From the NCBI RefSeq assembly GCF_001456025.1, contig NZ_LMTZ01000100.1, forward strand, positions 57,668 through 121,667: a stretch of DNA of 64,000 nt, given 5' to 3'. This stretch comes from Mastigocoleus testarum BC008 (GTDB taxonomy: Bacteria > Cyanobacteriota > Cyanobacteriia > Cyanobacteriales > Nostocaceae). Below the pieces are notes generated by a model, which saw only the letters and a program-made list of their open reading frames with translations, made no database searches and was not told where the DNA came from. The position numbers were made by a program, and so were the translations under genes. Shown one piece after another: positions 1-9,531 of the stretch (the stretch's first letter is position 1; every line of letters starts with the position of its first letter).

Positions 1-544
1 CAATTTTTTCTAACTCAATCGCCGCAACATCATCAACAAAAGTAATACAGTGGGGATTACCCATACTCACACAGGTAACATCCCAAGATTTTCCTGCAAC
101 TTCCAAAGGTCGATTCACAACCTTCTCATCTTTGGGAGCCAGAGTAGTAGGAATTTCACCCGCAAGTAATCGAGGAAAACCCATATCTACTTTGATTTGA
201 CCGTCGGGCATAATTTCAGGAATAATTTCCCCAGCTAAGGTATTAATGTGATATTTACTTTTGCTGTTATCCCCTTCCAAATCCACTAGAAAAGCAGCCA
301 GACAGCGAATACCATTACCACACATTTCCGGTTCCGAACCATCGGAATTAAAAATCCGCATAGTGTAATCACTAACATTTTCACCCGGCAGAGCAAAAAT
401 TACACCATCAGCGCCAATGCCAAAATGGCGATCGCACATCTTAACTGCTTGCTCTGGAGTTACTACAGGTTCTGGATTTGAACGGTTATCAACCAGAATA
501 AAGTCGTTACCTAATCCTTGATACTTAGTAAATTCGATTGCCAT
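1..544 (-). CDS. dapF: Diaminopimelate epimerase, C-terminus cut off by the window edge
   Basis: This enzyme interconverts LL- and meso-diaminopimelate in the cytoplasm, supplying lysine and peptidoglycan synthesis. The visible 181 residues begin MAIEFTKYQGLGNDFILVDN, the family's usual N-terminus. They contain the MCGNGIRC stretch with the first catalytic cysteine (about residue 77). The second catalytic cysteine and the C-terminal half lie beyond position 1. The ATG at 542-544 is the natural start because family conservation begins right there. It is divergent from hfq with about 145 bp between the start codons. Nothing looks damaged; the truncation is only the window border. Confidence 0.95.
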   Translation of the reverse strand, partial: MAIEFTKYQGLGNDFILVDNRSNPEPVVTPEQAVKMCDRHFGIGADGVIFALPGENVSDYTMRIFNSDGSEPEMCGNGIRCLAAFLVDLEGDNSKSKYHINTLAGEIIPEIMPDGQIKVDMGFPRLLAGEIPTTLAPKDEKVVNRPLEVAGKSWDVTCVSMGNPHCITFVDDVAAIELEKI

Positions 545-688
545 TTATCGTTTTAATGAATTATCACAGTAGTGAAATTGTTAGTTGTTGATTTTTAGTG
601 ACTGATTGTTAATCGTTAATTATTAGTTGATTAGCAATCCCGAAACACTAACCATATAAACCAACCACATACATATATCATTACCAAT

Positions 689-901
689 ATGCTTACTGAA
701 TTAGATACTTCATTACCAAGCGTTAAGCAACTCCAGAATTCGATCAAAGAAGCAAAACAAGTAGAGTTAAAGCTAGTGACAGGAGACTTACTAGCCGGAA
801 AAATATTATGGCAAGATCAATATTGTGTTTTTCTCGCCAGCGAAAATACACAAAAAACTATGATCTGGAAACAGTCAATTGTTTATATGAAGGAAGGTTA
901 G
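689..901 (+). CDS. hfq: Hfq-like RNA-binding protein, cyanobacterial type
   Basis: A 70-residue Sm-fold protein. It begins MLTELDTSLPSVKQLQNSIK and has the Sm1-like stretch 'VELKLVTGDLLAGKILWQDQ' followed by 'CVFLASENTQKTMIWKQSIVYM', matching the divergent Hfq of cyanobacteria. In that group the protein is known to affect motility and to interact with the pilus base more than to act as a classical sRNA chaperone. The length is right for the family. It lies divergent from dapF. Recognition rests on overall pattern because cyanobacterial Hfq lacks several enterobacterial RNA-contact residues. A heptamer repeat tract follows about 70 bp after the stop. Confidence 0.85.
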   Translation: MLTELDTSLPSVKQLQNSIKEAKQVELKLVTGDLLAGKILWQDQYCVFLASENTQKTMIWKQSIVYMKEG

Positions 902-970
902 GTAGGGGCGATCAGGGATTGGGTATTGGCGATTTGGAGGTTAGAAGCAGCAATCAAAAAAATATTACGA

Positions 971-1057
971 TTACCAATTACCAATTACCAATTACCAATT
1001 ATCAATTACCAATTACCAATTACCAATTACCAATTACCAATTACCAATTACCAATTA
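971..1057. repeat. Heptanucleotide tandem repeat (ACCAATT)n
   Basis: About twelve head-to-tail copies of a 7-bp unit, one of them altered (TATCAAT). The tract fills most of the space between hfq and the antiporter. Its last bases, 1055-1057, form the antiporter's stop codon on the minus strand. Such short tandemly repeated repetitive (STRR) sequences are well known in filamentous cyanobacteria. The same family in opposite orientation appears at 55302-55333. Confidence 0.95.
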
Positions 1058-3394
1058 TTCCCGCAAATCATCCAAAGGTAAATAATCCCGCAATGCTTCA
1101 GCTTCTCCCGCTTGGACTATTGGTATAGATACCAACTCCGGTTGACTGGTAGGAGAAAGTAACTCTTCCAACTGACTCAGACTCGATAAATTACCACACA
1201 GTAACACTTGGTCATTTTCTTTTAACTTGGTATTGCTGTGGGGAAAGCGAATAAATTTGCTTCCGCGACGTATAGCTTGTATTTCCACGCTATATCGATT
1301 GCGCAGATCTAAATGATTTAAAGTTTTTTCTGTCACAGGACAATTCTCACTCACAATTACCCACTGACAAGCACTATTTTCCCCCGGAATAGTCGCTTGA
1401 CCTTTTGCAAATTCATTAAAACCTGCAATTTCTCGGGAAGAACCCACCACTAATAGTTTGTCACCTTCTTGTAGTCTAGTTTGTGGTATGGGAAAGTCTA
1501 TTTCCTCTCCTCCTTTACGGCGAATAGCCATTACACTGACTCCAGTGACATAGCGCATATCTGCTTGTTCTAAACTCATACCAATCAGAGGTGAACCTGC
1601 AGGGAGGGGATACCATTTTGAGTTCATTTCTCTGGTCGCTTGTCGTAACTCCCGAGAAACCTCAGATGGAGATTGTTCCGGTCGCAAATCTAAATAATGA
1701 CGACTACGAATTTGCTTAATTTCCCGTCGTACTAAATTAGGTGATATACCTACATCATTTAATAGGTAAGTTACCATTTCCAGACTTGCTTCAAATTCCG
1801 GTTGTACTACCTCCCGCGCTCCTAGTTGGTAGAAAGTTTCAATATTTCTATTGTTATTAGACCGTACTACCACATTTAAATCTGGATCCAATTCCAAAGC
1901 ACGCTTCAAACTAAGACGGGTACTCATTGGATCGGGAAGCGCGATCGCCATTCCTTTTGCATTAGTAATTCCTGCTGCTTCCAAAACGTGGAAACTGACA
2001 CAATTACCGTATATGTAGGGTATTCCCGCGTCTCTTAATTGTTGAATTCTACTTTCGGACTGATCGATTACAACTAGTGGTAAATTATGAGCGAGTAACA
2101 ATTTAACTAAATTTTTACCAACTCGCCCGTAACCACAAACCACCACATGGTCCCTTATCGGTAGTTCTTCGGACATTTCCTGTGGCATTCCATCCCCATC
2201 AAAATAAGGTTTGAGCCACGGCATTGATTCAATGATGTTAAATAAAAATGGTATTAAACGCAGTACGAAGGGTGTTACCACCAATGTCACCGCTGTTGTT
2301 CCTAAAATAAGTAAATATACTCGGCGCGAAACTAACCCTAAAACTTGTCCTTCACTGGCGAGAACAAAGGAAAATTCCCCAATCTGAGCTAACCCCAAAC
2401 CAACTATTAAAGAAGTTTTTAATGAATAACGAAATAATTTTACTAGTGGGGTAACAATCAAGAATTTACCCACGAGTACTAACGCTACTAACCCCAGAAT
2501 TAATTCAAGATTTTGCCATAAAAATAACGGGTCGATTAGCATCCCGATCGCAGCGAAAAACAAACTAGCGAAAATATCTCGTAATGGTTCCACATAGCTT
2601 AGAGTTTGATCTGCATATTCCACCTCAGAAATCATCAAACCGGCGACAAAAGCCCCCATTTCAATCGAAAGTCCCAATCTCTCGGTGAGAAGCGCAATTC
2701 CCAAACACAGCGCCACAACTCCCAACAAAAATAACTCTCGACTTTCCGTCCGGGCTAATAACCGCAATAAAGGTGGTATCAACCAAATTCCTGCAGCAAC
2801 TGCACCTGCAGCAAATAAACCTATTCGCAACAGCGCATACAATACCGCGATCCAAATAGTCTCCGCTGGTTGGTTCAGAGCAGGTAACACTGCTAGCATC
2901 AATCCCAATGCTAAATCCTGTACCACCAAAATCCCCAACATTACCTGTCCGTGGGGAGTTTCCGTCTCATTGCGTTCCATCAAACATTTGAGAACAACCG
3001 CAGTTGAAGACAAAGACAAAATTGAACCCAAAAATACACCTTGGGCTGGGGATTCAACCCATCCCACCGCGACGGAAATCAGGGTCGTAACTAGGATTGT
3101 TAAAACTATTTGTAGTCCACCACCACCCAAACTAATTGTTTTGACTTTTTTCAATTCTGCCAGGGAAAATTCTACTCCCAGAGCAAATAATAAAAAAGCG
3201 ACACCAAACTGTGCTAATGTCTCTACTTGAATTACTTCTTTAATTAATCCCAAGCCGGATGGTCCCACAATCATCCCGCCAATGAGATACCCGAGCAACA
3301 CTGGTTGTTTCAACAGTGACGCTAAAAGTCCGCCACTAGCCGCCACAGCTAGCACCGAGACTAGATCGACTATTAATCTAAAATCTTCCTGCAC
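1055..3394 (-). CDS. CPA2-family cation:proton antiporter with RCK (TrkA) domains
   Basis: A 779-residue membrane antiporter expected to exchange K+ or Na+ for protons. Residues from about 8 to 385 are highly hydrophobic and carry typical Na+/H+-exchanger stretches such as 'QPVLLGYLIGGMIVGPSGLG' and 'ALGVEFSLAELKKV'. From about 418 there is an RCK_N nucleotide-binding domain ('HVVVCGYGRVGKNL'). Two RCK_C-like modules follow, each with the 'L-x-E-x-D-x-L-L-V-x-G' signature ('LQEGDKLLVVGSS' and 'LKENDQVLLCGN'). The domain order is that of KefB/KefC-like proteins, but which ion it moves cannot be read from sequence. The stop codon is supplied by the adjoining heptamer repeat. Confidence 0.92.
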   Translation of the reverse strand: MQEDFRLIVDLVSVLAVAASGGLLASLLKQPVLLGYLIGGMIVGPSGLGLIKEVIQVETLAQFGVAFLLFALGVEFSLAELKKVKTISLGGGGLQIVLTILVTTLISVAVGWVESPAQGVFLGSILSLSSTAVVLKCLMERNETETPHGQVMLGILVVQDLALGLMLAVLPALNQPAETIWIAVLYALLRIGLFAAGAVAAGIWLIPPLLRLLARTESRELFLLGVVALCLGIALLTERLGLSIEMGAFVAGLMISEVEYADQTLSYVEPLRDIFASLFFAAIGMLIDPLFLWQNLELILGLVALVLVGKFLIVTPLVKLFRYSLKTSLIVGLGLAQIGEFSFVLASEGQVLGLVSRRVYLLILGTTAVTLVVTPFVLRLIPFLFNIIESMPWLKPYFDGDGMPQEMSEELPIRDHVVVCGYGRVGKNLVKLLLAHNLPLVVIDQSESRIQQLRDAGIPYIYGNCVSFHVLEAAGITNAKGMAIALPDPMSTRLSLKRALELDPDLNVVVRSNNNRNIETFYQLGAREVVQPEFEASLEMVTYLLNDVGISPNLVRREIKQIRSRHYLDLRPEQSPSEVSRELRQATREMNSKWYPLPAGSPLIGMSLEQADMRYVTGVSVMAIRRKGGEEIDFPIPQTRLQEGDKLLVVGSSREIAGFNEFAKGQATIPGENSACQWVIVSENCPVTEKTLNHLDLRNRYSVEIQAIRRGSKFIRFPHSNTKLKENDQVLLCGNLSSLSQLEELLSPTSQPELVSIPIVQAGEAEALRDYLPLDDLRE

Positions 3395-4373
3395 AAGACA
3401 ATTTTAATTAAGAACTGTTAAGAGGTATTAACCTTACTCTACAAACTTTTATGTACTCCTGTGTAGAATTCGGAGAAATTGATACCAGATAGAAAATTTG
3501 TCACTCATCTGAAATATAGCTTAATATACCTTGAAAGGTGGATGCTAGGGAATAGGGAATGAGATATTAAGGATAGGGTTCGGGAAATAAATGTTACCAA
3601 TCTATAATTATATTGAACCTTGTTGTTTATATTAAAGTTTGTTTTGTTATACAAAATTATATTTTTACTATGTATTTAATACTATAAGCTGATTCCAGCT
3701 TTATCCTCATATGGTTGACCGATTCTCTCTGATTTTGGTTAAATTACGGTAATTTAATATGGAATTGAATTGTCGAGGTCAGCAAATTTTTATCTACAGA
3801 ATTATACTCAACAAAACAAAAAATATTTTTGCTTGACAGATACTAATATTTCTTATGCAGTTATTTTAGAGTCACTAATTATCTTTATATTTATTTATTT
3901 ATTTTGCTTGACTCTGTGAAATTAATCCCCAACCCTAGGCTGGATAGTTGTTTAATTCAGTTGATTAACCTTTTTTAATTTCTTTCAAGAAAGTCTAATA
4001 ATCCAATCAATAGTCTATTCGCATCACATTATTGATTGGAAATTTGGAATCACGTACGGATTATTTGTAGGCGATAGTGTGTATAAGCGCTAAAATCTCG
4101 ATTATAACCATTATGTTATATGTTCAACAAGTATATATTTGCTCATTTTGCCTATTAAGTGCAACATCATCCTTTATGCATAAGTTCAACAACAAAAACC
4201 TAAATTTATTGTATTAACTTATAGTATTTCCGATTTTTCCACGACCCTAGTGACCTAAATTATTGAGCTTTGTTGGGTTATGCATCGTCGCACAGTATGG
4301 GCTCATGCTCTTCAATCCAATCGACTACAAAACCTGATGAACTTATATCCTTAAGTAATTCCAATAAGTAAAG
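3395..4373. other. Long AT-rich intergenic region upstream of the CHAT-STAND gene
   Basis: About 980 bp with no convincing coding region, tRNA or structured RNA. It should hold the promoters of both flanking divergent genes. An 11-bp perfect inverted repeat at 4002-4040 is the only clear structure. No strong Shine-Dalgarno sequence precedes the ATG at 4374. Confidence 0.6.
4002..4040. repeat. Inverted repeat, 11-bp arms with 17-nt loop
   Basis: TCCAATCAATA at 4002-4012 is the exact reverse complement of 4030-4040. No T-run follows on either strand, so it is not an obvious terminator. It lies about 330 bp upstream of the CHAT-STAND gene and could be a regulator site, an mRNA leader hairpin or a degenerate mobile-element remnant. 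Confidence 0.6.
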
Positions 4374-7300
4374 ATGCAGATTCTGGTAAGCTTAAAGTTT
4401 GGTGATGGTAACTTTCAGGAAGGATTTAGTCGAAATCAAAGCACAGTACACTTCATCAGTGCTGAGAGGAAACCTACAGAACTAGAAGTCCAACTTCCAC
4501 CCGCACCAGAAATTCCAACCTTATATCAAACATGGCAAAGTACGTATATCAATTTAGTTGGTCCTTTGAGATTGGGATTCAAAAAAAAACAAACTACTAA
4601 TTTTTCCTGGTCTGAATGCTATCAGGAATGTGAAAATTCTGCTCAAAGTTTGCAAAACCAATTAAACTCTTGGCTTGATAGCGTTAAATCACAATTAAAA
4701 CCATTAGTAATATCAGATTCCAATCCTGAAATAATATTTATTGTTGATACTCAGGAAATTAAATCTCAATCGACGTCAGATATTTTACATCGTCTCCCTT
4801 GGCGAGAATGGAATTACTTCCCCGACAATTCCAGTGTAGAGGTTGGATTATCCTTAAATAAGTCTCAATTAAAAGTCAAACCAATTGAAAATCAAGTATT
4901 TCGGCGAGTTAAAATAACTAGTATATTTGGTGACAGCCAAAATATAGATATTGAAACAGATCGAGAATTAATCGAAAAATTAAAGCAACAGGGAGCAGAA
5001 TTAACTTTTCTCTCCCAACCACAGCGCTCAGACTTTATCAAGTTATGGGATGAACCTTGTGACATCTTGTTTTATAGCGGTCACAGTGAAAGCGATCGCA
5101 ACAGTCAAATAGGTTCATTACAAATAAGTCCTAGCGATCGCTTAAATCCAGAGGAAATTAGGAATACTTTCCGCGAGGCGATTGTTAAAGGTTTAAGGTT
5201 AGCTATCTTCAATTCTTGCGATGGTTTGGGTTTAGCACAACAACTAGCAAATTTGGGTTTGCCATATGTTATTGTCTGGCGAGAACCAGTACCGGATAAA
5301 ATCGCCCAAGATTTTCTCAAGTATTTTTTACATTCTTTTTCTCAAGGAAAATCTTTATTTGCTTCTGTACGAGATGCAAGGGTTAAACTCCAAGAACTTA
5401 CAAATAAAGAAGATTCTCAAAAGCAAATACCAGGGGTCAATTGGTTACCAATTATTTGTCAAAATACTTCAGATCCAGCTCCCAATTGGGAAGATTTGGG
5501 AGGACTAACAGGAAAACTTCCCGATTCTCCTTACAAAGGGTTATCCCCATTCAGGGAAGAAGATACATCGATGTTCTTTGGTAGAGATAAATACATTGCA
5601 GATTTGGTCGATGCTGTAAATACTAAACCATTAGCTGCTGTGGTTGGTGCTTCTGGAAGTGGAAAATCTTCTTTGGTATTTGCTGGTTTGGTTCCTCGTT
5701 TGAGAACTGCTGGTACTGAGCACATAGTATCCTTCCGTCCGGGAAAAAATCCCTTTGATGCTTTAGCAATAGCTTTAAATTCCCACGTGCAATCCTTGAT
5801 TGAGTTTCAAAGGGACAAAGAAATAGAAACTAACAGCCGCAGATTGCAGGAACTGGAATTAGAAGTAGATTTGCAATATGACCAGCAAGCTTTGTGTGGG
5901 TTCATTAAAGATATTATTATTTCCGCTGGGCAAAAACTCCACGGAAGTTTTGTACTAATTGCCGATCAGTTTGAAGAACTTTATACTTTGGCGACTGAAT
6001 CACAGCGTCAACCTTTTCTAGATGCATTATTATATGCTGTAAAATTCGCCCCGAATTTCTTCACTTTGGTTATCACACTCAGGGCTGACTTTATGGGAAA
6101 AGCCTTGGATTATCAACCAATGGGTGAAACCTTGCAGAAATATCCACCAATATTACTCACCTCAATGAACCGGGAGGAATTAGCCCAAGCAATAGAAAAA
6201 CCTGCCGAAAAAATGAAGGTGGAATTAGAAAAAGGTTTAACGGCAAAATTAATTGACGATCTAGGCAAACAACCAGGGCGTTTACCTTTACTAGAGTTTA
6301 CCCTGACCCAACTATGGGACAAACCAAATAAATGGTACCTTACACACCAAGCTTATGGAGAAATTGGCGGTTTAGAGAAAGCTTTAGCCAAATATGCAGA
6401 TTCCGTCCTAAATATCTTGTCCGTTACAGAAAAACAACAAGCCGAACGGATATTTATTCAACTAGTACGCCCAGGAGAAGGTACGGAAGACACTAAACGG
6501 GTCGCAAATCGTCATGAGGTAGATGCATATAATTGGGATCTAGTCAAACGTCTAGCTGATTATCGTTTGGTAGTCACGGCTTGGGATGAAGGCGATCGAG
6601 TTGAGACGGTAGAAATTGTCCATGAAGCCTTAATTCGGGAATGGGGTCAACTGCGACAATGGATCGATTTTGACCGTAACTTCCGGGCTTGGCAAGAACG
6701 TTTGCGTGTTGCAATGTATCAATGGGAGCAGAGTGGGCGGGATGAAGAAGCATTGTTACGAGGTGCAATGTTGTTAGACGCCCAAGAAAGGCTTAAACAG
6801 CGACCATTTGACCTTGCATCTTCCGAACAAGACTTTATTAAAAGTAGTACAAGATTGCGCCTGCAACAAAAAAATCAGGAAAAACGTAGAAGAAAGCTGA
6901 CTGTTTTCAGTTTGGCTAGTGGTTTTGTATTAGCTTTAGGTCTTTCTGGATTTGCTTGGTTACAATGGCAACAATCTGAAATGACCTTGCTCAAACAAAG
7001 TAATGCTCTTGCAAACTATTCACTAGAACTTTCCAATCAAGGAAAATATTTAGATGCCCTAATAGAAGGTTTACGAGCGGCAAAACCACTACAAAATAAA
7101 ACAGCTAATACTTCCAGACAGCTTACAGCTTTAGAGACATCCGTATATGCAGTAGAGGAACGCAATCGGTTAGCAAAGCATAGCGCGCCGGTCATAGATG
7201 TAGCATTTAGTCCTGACGGTAAAATCATTGCTTCTAGTAGTTACGATAGTACGGTGAAGCTGTGGAATAATCAAGGAAAATTGATTAGAACTCTGAGGGG

Positions 7301-9005
7301 ACATAAGGGACCAGTCAGTGGAGTAGCATTTAGCTCAGACGGAAAGACCATCGCCTCCACCAGTAGAGATAATACAGTAAAGTTGTGGAATACCCAGGGA
7401 AAATTGCTTAGAACTCTTAAGGGACATACTGCACCGGTTCTTAGGGTGGTATTCAGCCCCGACAGTGAAACTATCGCCTCAACTAGTAGAGATAGAACAA
7501 TAAAACTTTGGAATATTCAGGGAGAATTACTTAAAACTCTTAGAGGACATGAATTAGAGGTAATTGGAGTGGCGTTTAGCCCTGACGGGAATAGCATAGC
7601 CTCTGCTAGTTCGGATAAAACCGTCAAACTATGGAATATCCAGGGACAGGAAATTCAAACCCTTAGGGGACATGATGCAGGAGTTGTAGGAGTCGCATTT
7701 AGTCCCGATGGCAAAACTATTGCTTCGGGTAGTAGAGATAAGACAGTAAAATTATGGAATATTCAAGGAGAACTAATCAGAACTTTCAGGGGTCACGATG
7801 GAAGAGTTCGGAATGTGTCATTTAGCCCCGACGGTAAAACTATTGCTTCAGGTAGTTCGGATAGGACAGTGAAATTATGGAATCTGCAAGGTATTGAGAT
7901 TAAAACTTTTGAAGGGCATGATGGAGGTGTAATTGGGGTAGTATTTAGCCCCGATGGGAAGACCATCGCTTCTACCAGTTATGATAAAACAATAAAACTG
8001 TGGAATATTCAAGAGCAGGAAAGTAAAACTTTCAAGGGACATCAAGCATCAGTGATCGGGGTAGCATTTAGCCCTGACGGCAAAACCATTGCTTCTGCTA
8101 GTAATGATAAAACAGTAAACTTATGGAATACCCAGGGACAGAACATTGCAACTCTGAAAGGACATGGCAATTTAGTGTGGGGCGTAGCATTTAGTCCTGA
8201 CAGTAAAATTATTGCTTCTACCAGTTCGGACAGAACCGTGAAATTGTGGAACATGCAAGGAGAATTAATCAAAACCCTTGAAGGACATGACGATTTAGTC
8301 TGGGGTGTAGCATTTAGCCCTGACGGTAAAATTATTGCCTCAGTAAGTAACGATAAAACAGTAAAGCTCTGGAGTATTGAAGGACAGTTACTAAAAACTT
8401 TGAAGGGACATGACGGTCCAGTCTGGGGTGTAGCATTTAGTCCTGACGGTAAAACTATCGCTTCTGCAAGCAACGATGGAACCGTAAAGCTGTGGAATAT
8501 TCAGGGTATTGAGCTTAAAACTCTGAGGGGACATAATGCAGGGGTATGGGGTGTAGCATTTAGCCCTGACGGTACAACAATTGCTTCTGCTGGTAACGAT
8601 GGAACCGTGAAGCTGTGGAATAGTCAAGGCGAACCGATAGAGACTATTCTTAAGGAAAATGATGCAGAAGTCTGGGGTGTCGCATTTAGTCCCAACGGGA
8701 AAATAGTTGCATCTGGAAGTAACGATGGGACGGTAAGATTATGGAATATTCAGGGACAGTTGATTGCAACCCTCAGGGGACATGATGCAGAGGTCATTGG
8801 GGTAGCATTTAGTCCTGACGGGAAAACCATCGTCTCTGGTAGTTACGATAAGACGGTGAAGCTATGGAATGTTGAGAAGATGAAAGCACAGGATGTTGAA
8901 TTAAATGATTTACTGAGCAGTGGTTGTAATTGGGCGCGGGATTATCTCAAATATAATGCTAGTCTCAGTGAGGAAGATAGGCATTTGTGCGATGGTGTGG
9001 AGTAG
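4374..9005 (+). CDS. CHAT caspase-like protease - STAND NTPase - 14 WD40 repeats
   Basis: A 1543-residue multidomain protein. Residues about 170-365 form a CHAT (caspase-like) domain with the catalytic pair His237 in 'FYSGHSES' and Cys282 in 'FNSCDG'. From about 384 ('SPYKGLSPF...FFGRD') comes a STAND-class ATPase. It has a P-loop 'GASGSGKSS' near 425-433, a Walker B-like 'LIADQFEEL' near 530 and 'ITLRADFMG' near 570. A hydrophobic segment near 845-865 could be membrane-inserted. Residues 936 to about 1500 are 14 WD40 repeats of about 41 residues, enough for two seven-bladed propellers. STAND proteins oligomerise when their repeats sense a ligand, so the likely output is proteolysis in a stress, death or anti-phage response. 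That role is inference from family knowledge. It is convergent with the gene at 9044. Confidence 0.92.
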   Translation: MQILVSLKFGDGNFQEGFSRNQSTVHFISAERKPTELEVQLPPAPEIPTLYQTWQSTYINLVGPLRLGFKKKQTTNFSWSECYQECENSAQSLQNQLNSWLDSVKSQLKPLVISDSNPEIIFIVDTQEIKSQSTSDILHRLPWREWNYFPDNSSVEVGLSLNKSQLKVKPIENQVFRRVKITSIFGDSQNIDIETDRELIEKLKQQGAELTFLSQPQRSDFIKLWDEPCDILFYSGHSESDRNSQIGSLQISPSDRLNPEEIRNTFREAIVKGLRLAIFNSCDGLGLAQQLANLGLPYVIVWREPVPDKIAQDFLKYFLHSFSQGKSLFASVRDARVKLQELTNKEDSQKQIPGVNWLPIICQNTSDPAPNWEDLGGLTGKLPDSPYKGLSPFREEDTSMFFGRDKYIADLVDAVNTKPLAAVVGASGSGKSSLVFAGLVPRLRTAGTEHIVSFRPGKNPFDALAIALNSHVQSLIEFQRDKEIETNSRRLQELELEVDLQYDQQALCGFIKDIIISAGQKLHGSFVLIADQFEELYTLATESQRQPFLDALLYAVKFAPNFFTLVITLRADFMGKALDYQPMGETLQKYPPILLTSMNREELAQAIEKPAEKMKVELEKGLTAKLIDDLGKQPGRLPLLEFTLTQLWDKPNKWYLTHQAYGEIGGLEKALAKYADSVLNILSVTEKQQAERIFIQLVRPGEGTEDTKRVANRHEVDAYNWDLVKRLADYRLVVTAWDEGDRVETVEIVHEALIREWGQLRQWIDFDRNFRAWQERLRVAMYQWEQSGRDEEALLRGAMLLDAQERLKQRPFDLASSEQDFIKSSTRLRLQQKNQEKRRRKLTVFSLASGFVLALGLSGFAWLQWQQSEMTLLKQSNALANYSLELSNQGKYLDALIEGLRAAKPLQNKTANTSRQLTALETSVYAVEERNRLAKHSAPVIDVAFSPDGKIIASSSYDSTVKLWNNQGKLIRTLRGHKGPVSGVAFSSDGKTIASTSRDNTVKLWNTQGKLLRTLKGHTAPVLRVVFSPDSETIASTSRDRTIKLWNIQGELLKTLRGHELEVIGVAFSPDGNSIASASSDKTVKLWNIQGQEIQTLRGHDAGVVGVAFSPDGKTIASGSRDKTVKLWNIQGELIRTFRGHDGRVRNVSFSPDGKTIASGSSDRTVKLWNLQGIEIKTFEGHDGGVIGVVFSPDGKTIASTSYDKTIKLWNIQEQESKTFKGHQASVIGVAFSPDGKTIASASNDKTVNLWNTQGQNIATLKGHGNLVWGVAFSPDSKIIASTSSDRTVKLWNMQGELIKTLEGHDDLVWGVAFSPDGKIIASVSNDKTVKLWSIEGQLLKTLKGHDGPVWGVAFSPDGKTIASASNDGTVKLWNIQGIELKTLRGHNAGVWGVAFSPDGTTIASAGNDGTVKLWNSQGEPIETILKENDAEVWGVAFSPNGKIVASGSNDGTVRLWNIQGQLIATLRGHDAEVIGVAFSPDGKTIVSGSYDKTVKLWNVEKMKAQDVELNDLLSSGCNWARDYLKYNASLSEEDRHLCDGVE

Positions 9006-9043
9006 TGGTAAATGTTAATATTTTTTATCTATGCCAAACTAGA

Positions 9044-9490
9044 TTAACTACTTTTCAAAAATCCCTTCACTGTCTCAATAGAAATAGTAATAACAGGATG
9101 CTTGAATATTTCCTTTAATATTTCCGTACCACCTGCTTCCAATGCACTCAGAAATCGTTTCTTGAGAGTTGGTTTACTCTTAATCTCTTCTTTGATAGCT
9201 TCAGTGGCTACAGCTTCGCTTCGAGTGATAGAAGATTCAGCGAGTTTTTCTATAAATGGCTGAATTTCTTTCCGAAGTTCAGCTTTCAATTTAGCGATAT
9301 CGATTGATTGAGAAATTTCAATTTGACCACCTTCTATTTCAGAAGAATCAGTTACATCTTTGTCAATAGACACAGAGGCATTATTTTTTGCTGTATCTTT
9401 CCCTTGGACAGTCTTAATTTTTCCACTTCTAACTTTTGAGTGATTCACATTACCACCAATTTTTAGCGATGCGTCATTTTCATTAGCCAT
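9044..9490 (-). CDS. Small protein with repeated 'NDASxxIGG' tag and helical tail; function unknown
   Basis: A 148-residue protein of no recognised family. Its first 60 residues hold two copies of a short module, 'NDASLKIGGNVNHSKVRSGK' (from residue 5) and a weaker 'NNASVSIDKDVTDSSEIEGG' (from about 37). A close relative of the module occurs near the C-terminus of the neighbouring pentapeptide protein ('NDASIEIGGDVNDSEMDGAT'). The rest is charged and helix-prone and ends in a tail rich in hydrophobic residues ('GGTEILKEIFKHPVITI'). The gene is last in a run of three minus-strand genes, 41 bp after the pentapeptide gene. No signal peptide or membrane segment is seen. The shared module suggests the two products bind each other or the same partner. 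Confidence 0.75.
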   Translation of the reverse strand: MANENDASLKIGGNVNHSKVRSGKIKTVQGKDTAKNNASVSIDKDVTDSSEIEGGQIEISQSIDIAKLKAELRKEIQPFIEKLAESSITRSEAVATEAIKEEIKSKPTLKKRFLSALEAGGTEILKEIFKHPVITISIETVKGFLKSS

Positions 9491-9531
9491 GCTTTTACCT
9501 CATTTATCAACTGCGTTTCAATTAATAAAAT

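Noticed and set aside
971..1057. CRISPR array
   Set aside because: Units are 7 bp and contiguous without spacers, and no cas genes are in the window.
808..1128. Plus-strand frame of 106 residues crossing the heptamer tract
   Set aside because: Its body is the translated repeat (ITNYQLP)n and it overlaps hfq and the antiporter end.
8042..8473. Open frame on the minus strand inside the WD40 region
   Set aside because: It is the complement of the repeated WD40 units and only mirrors their periodicity.
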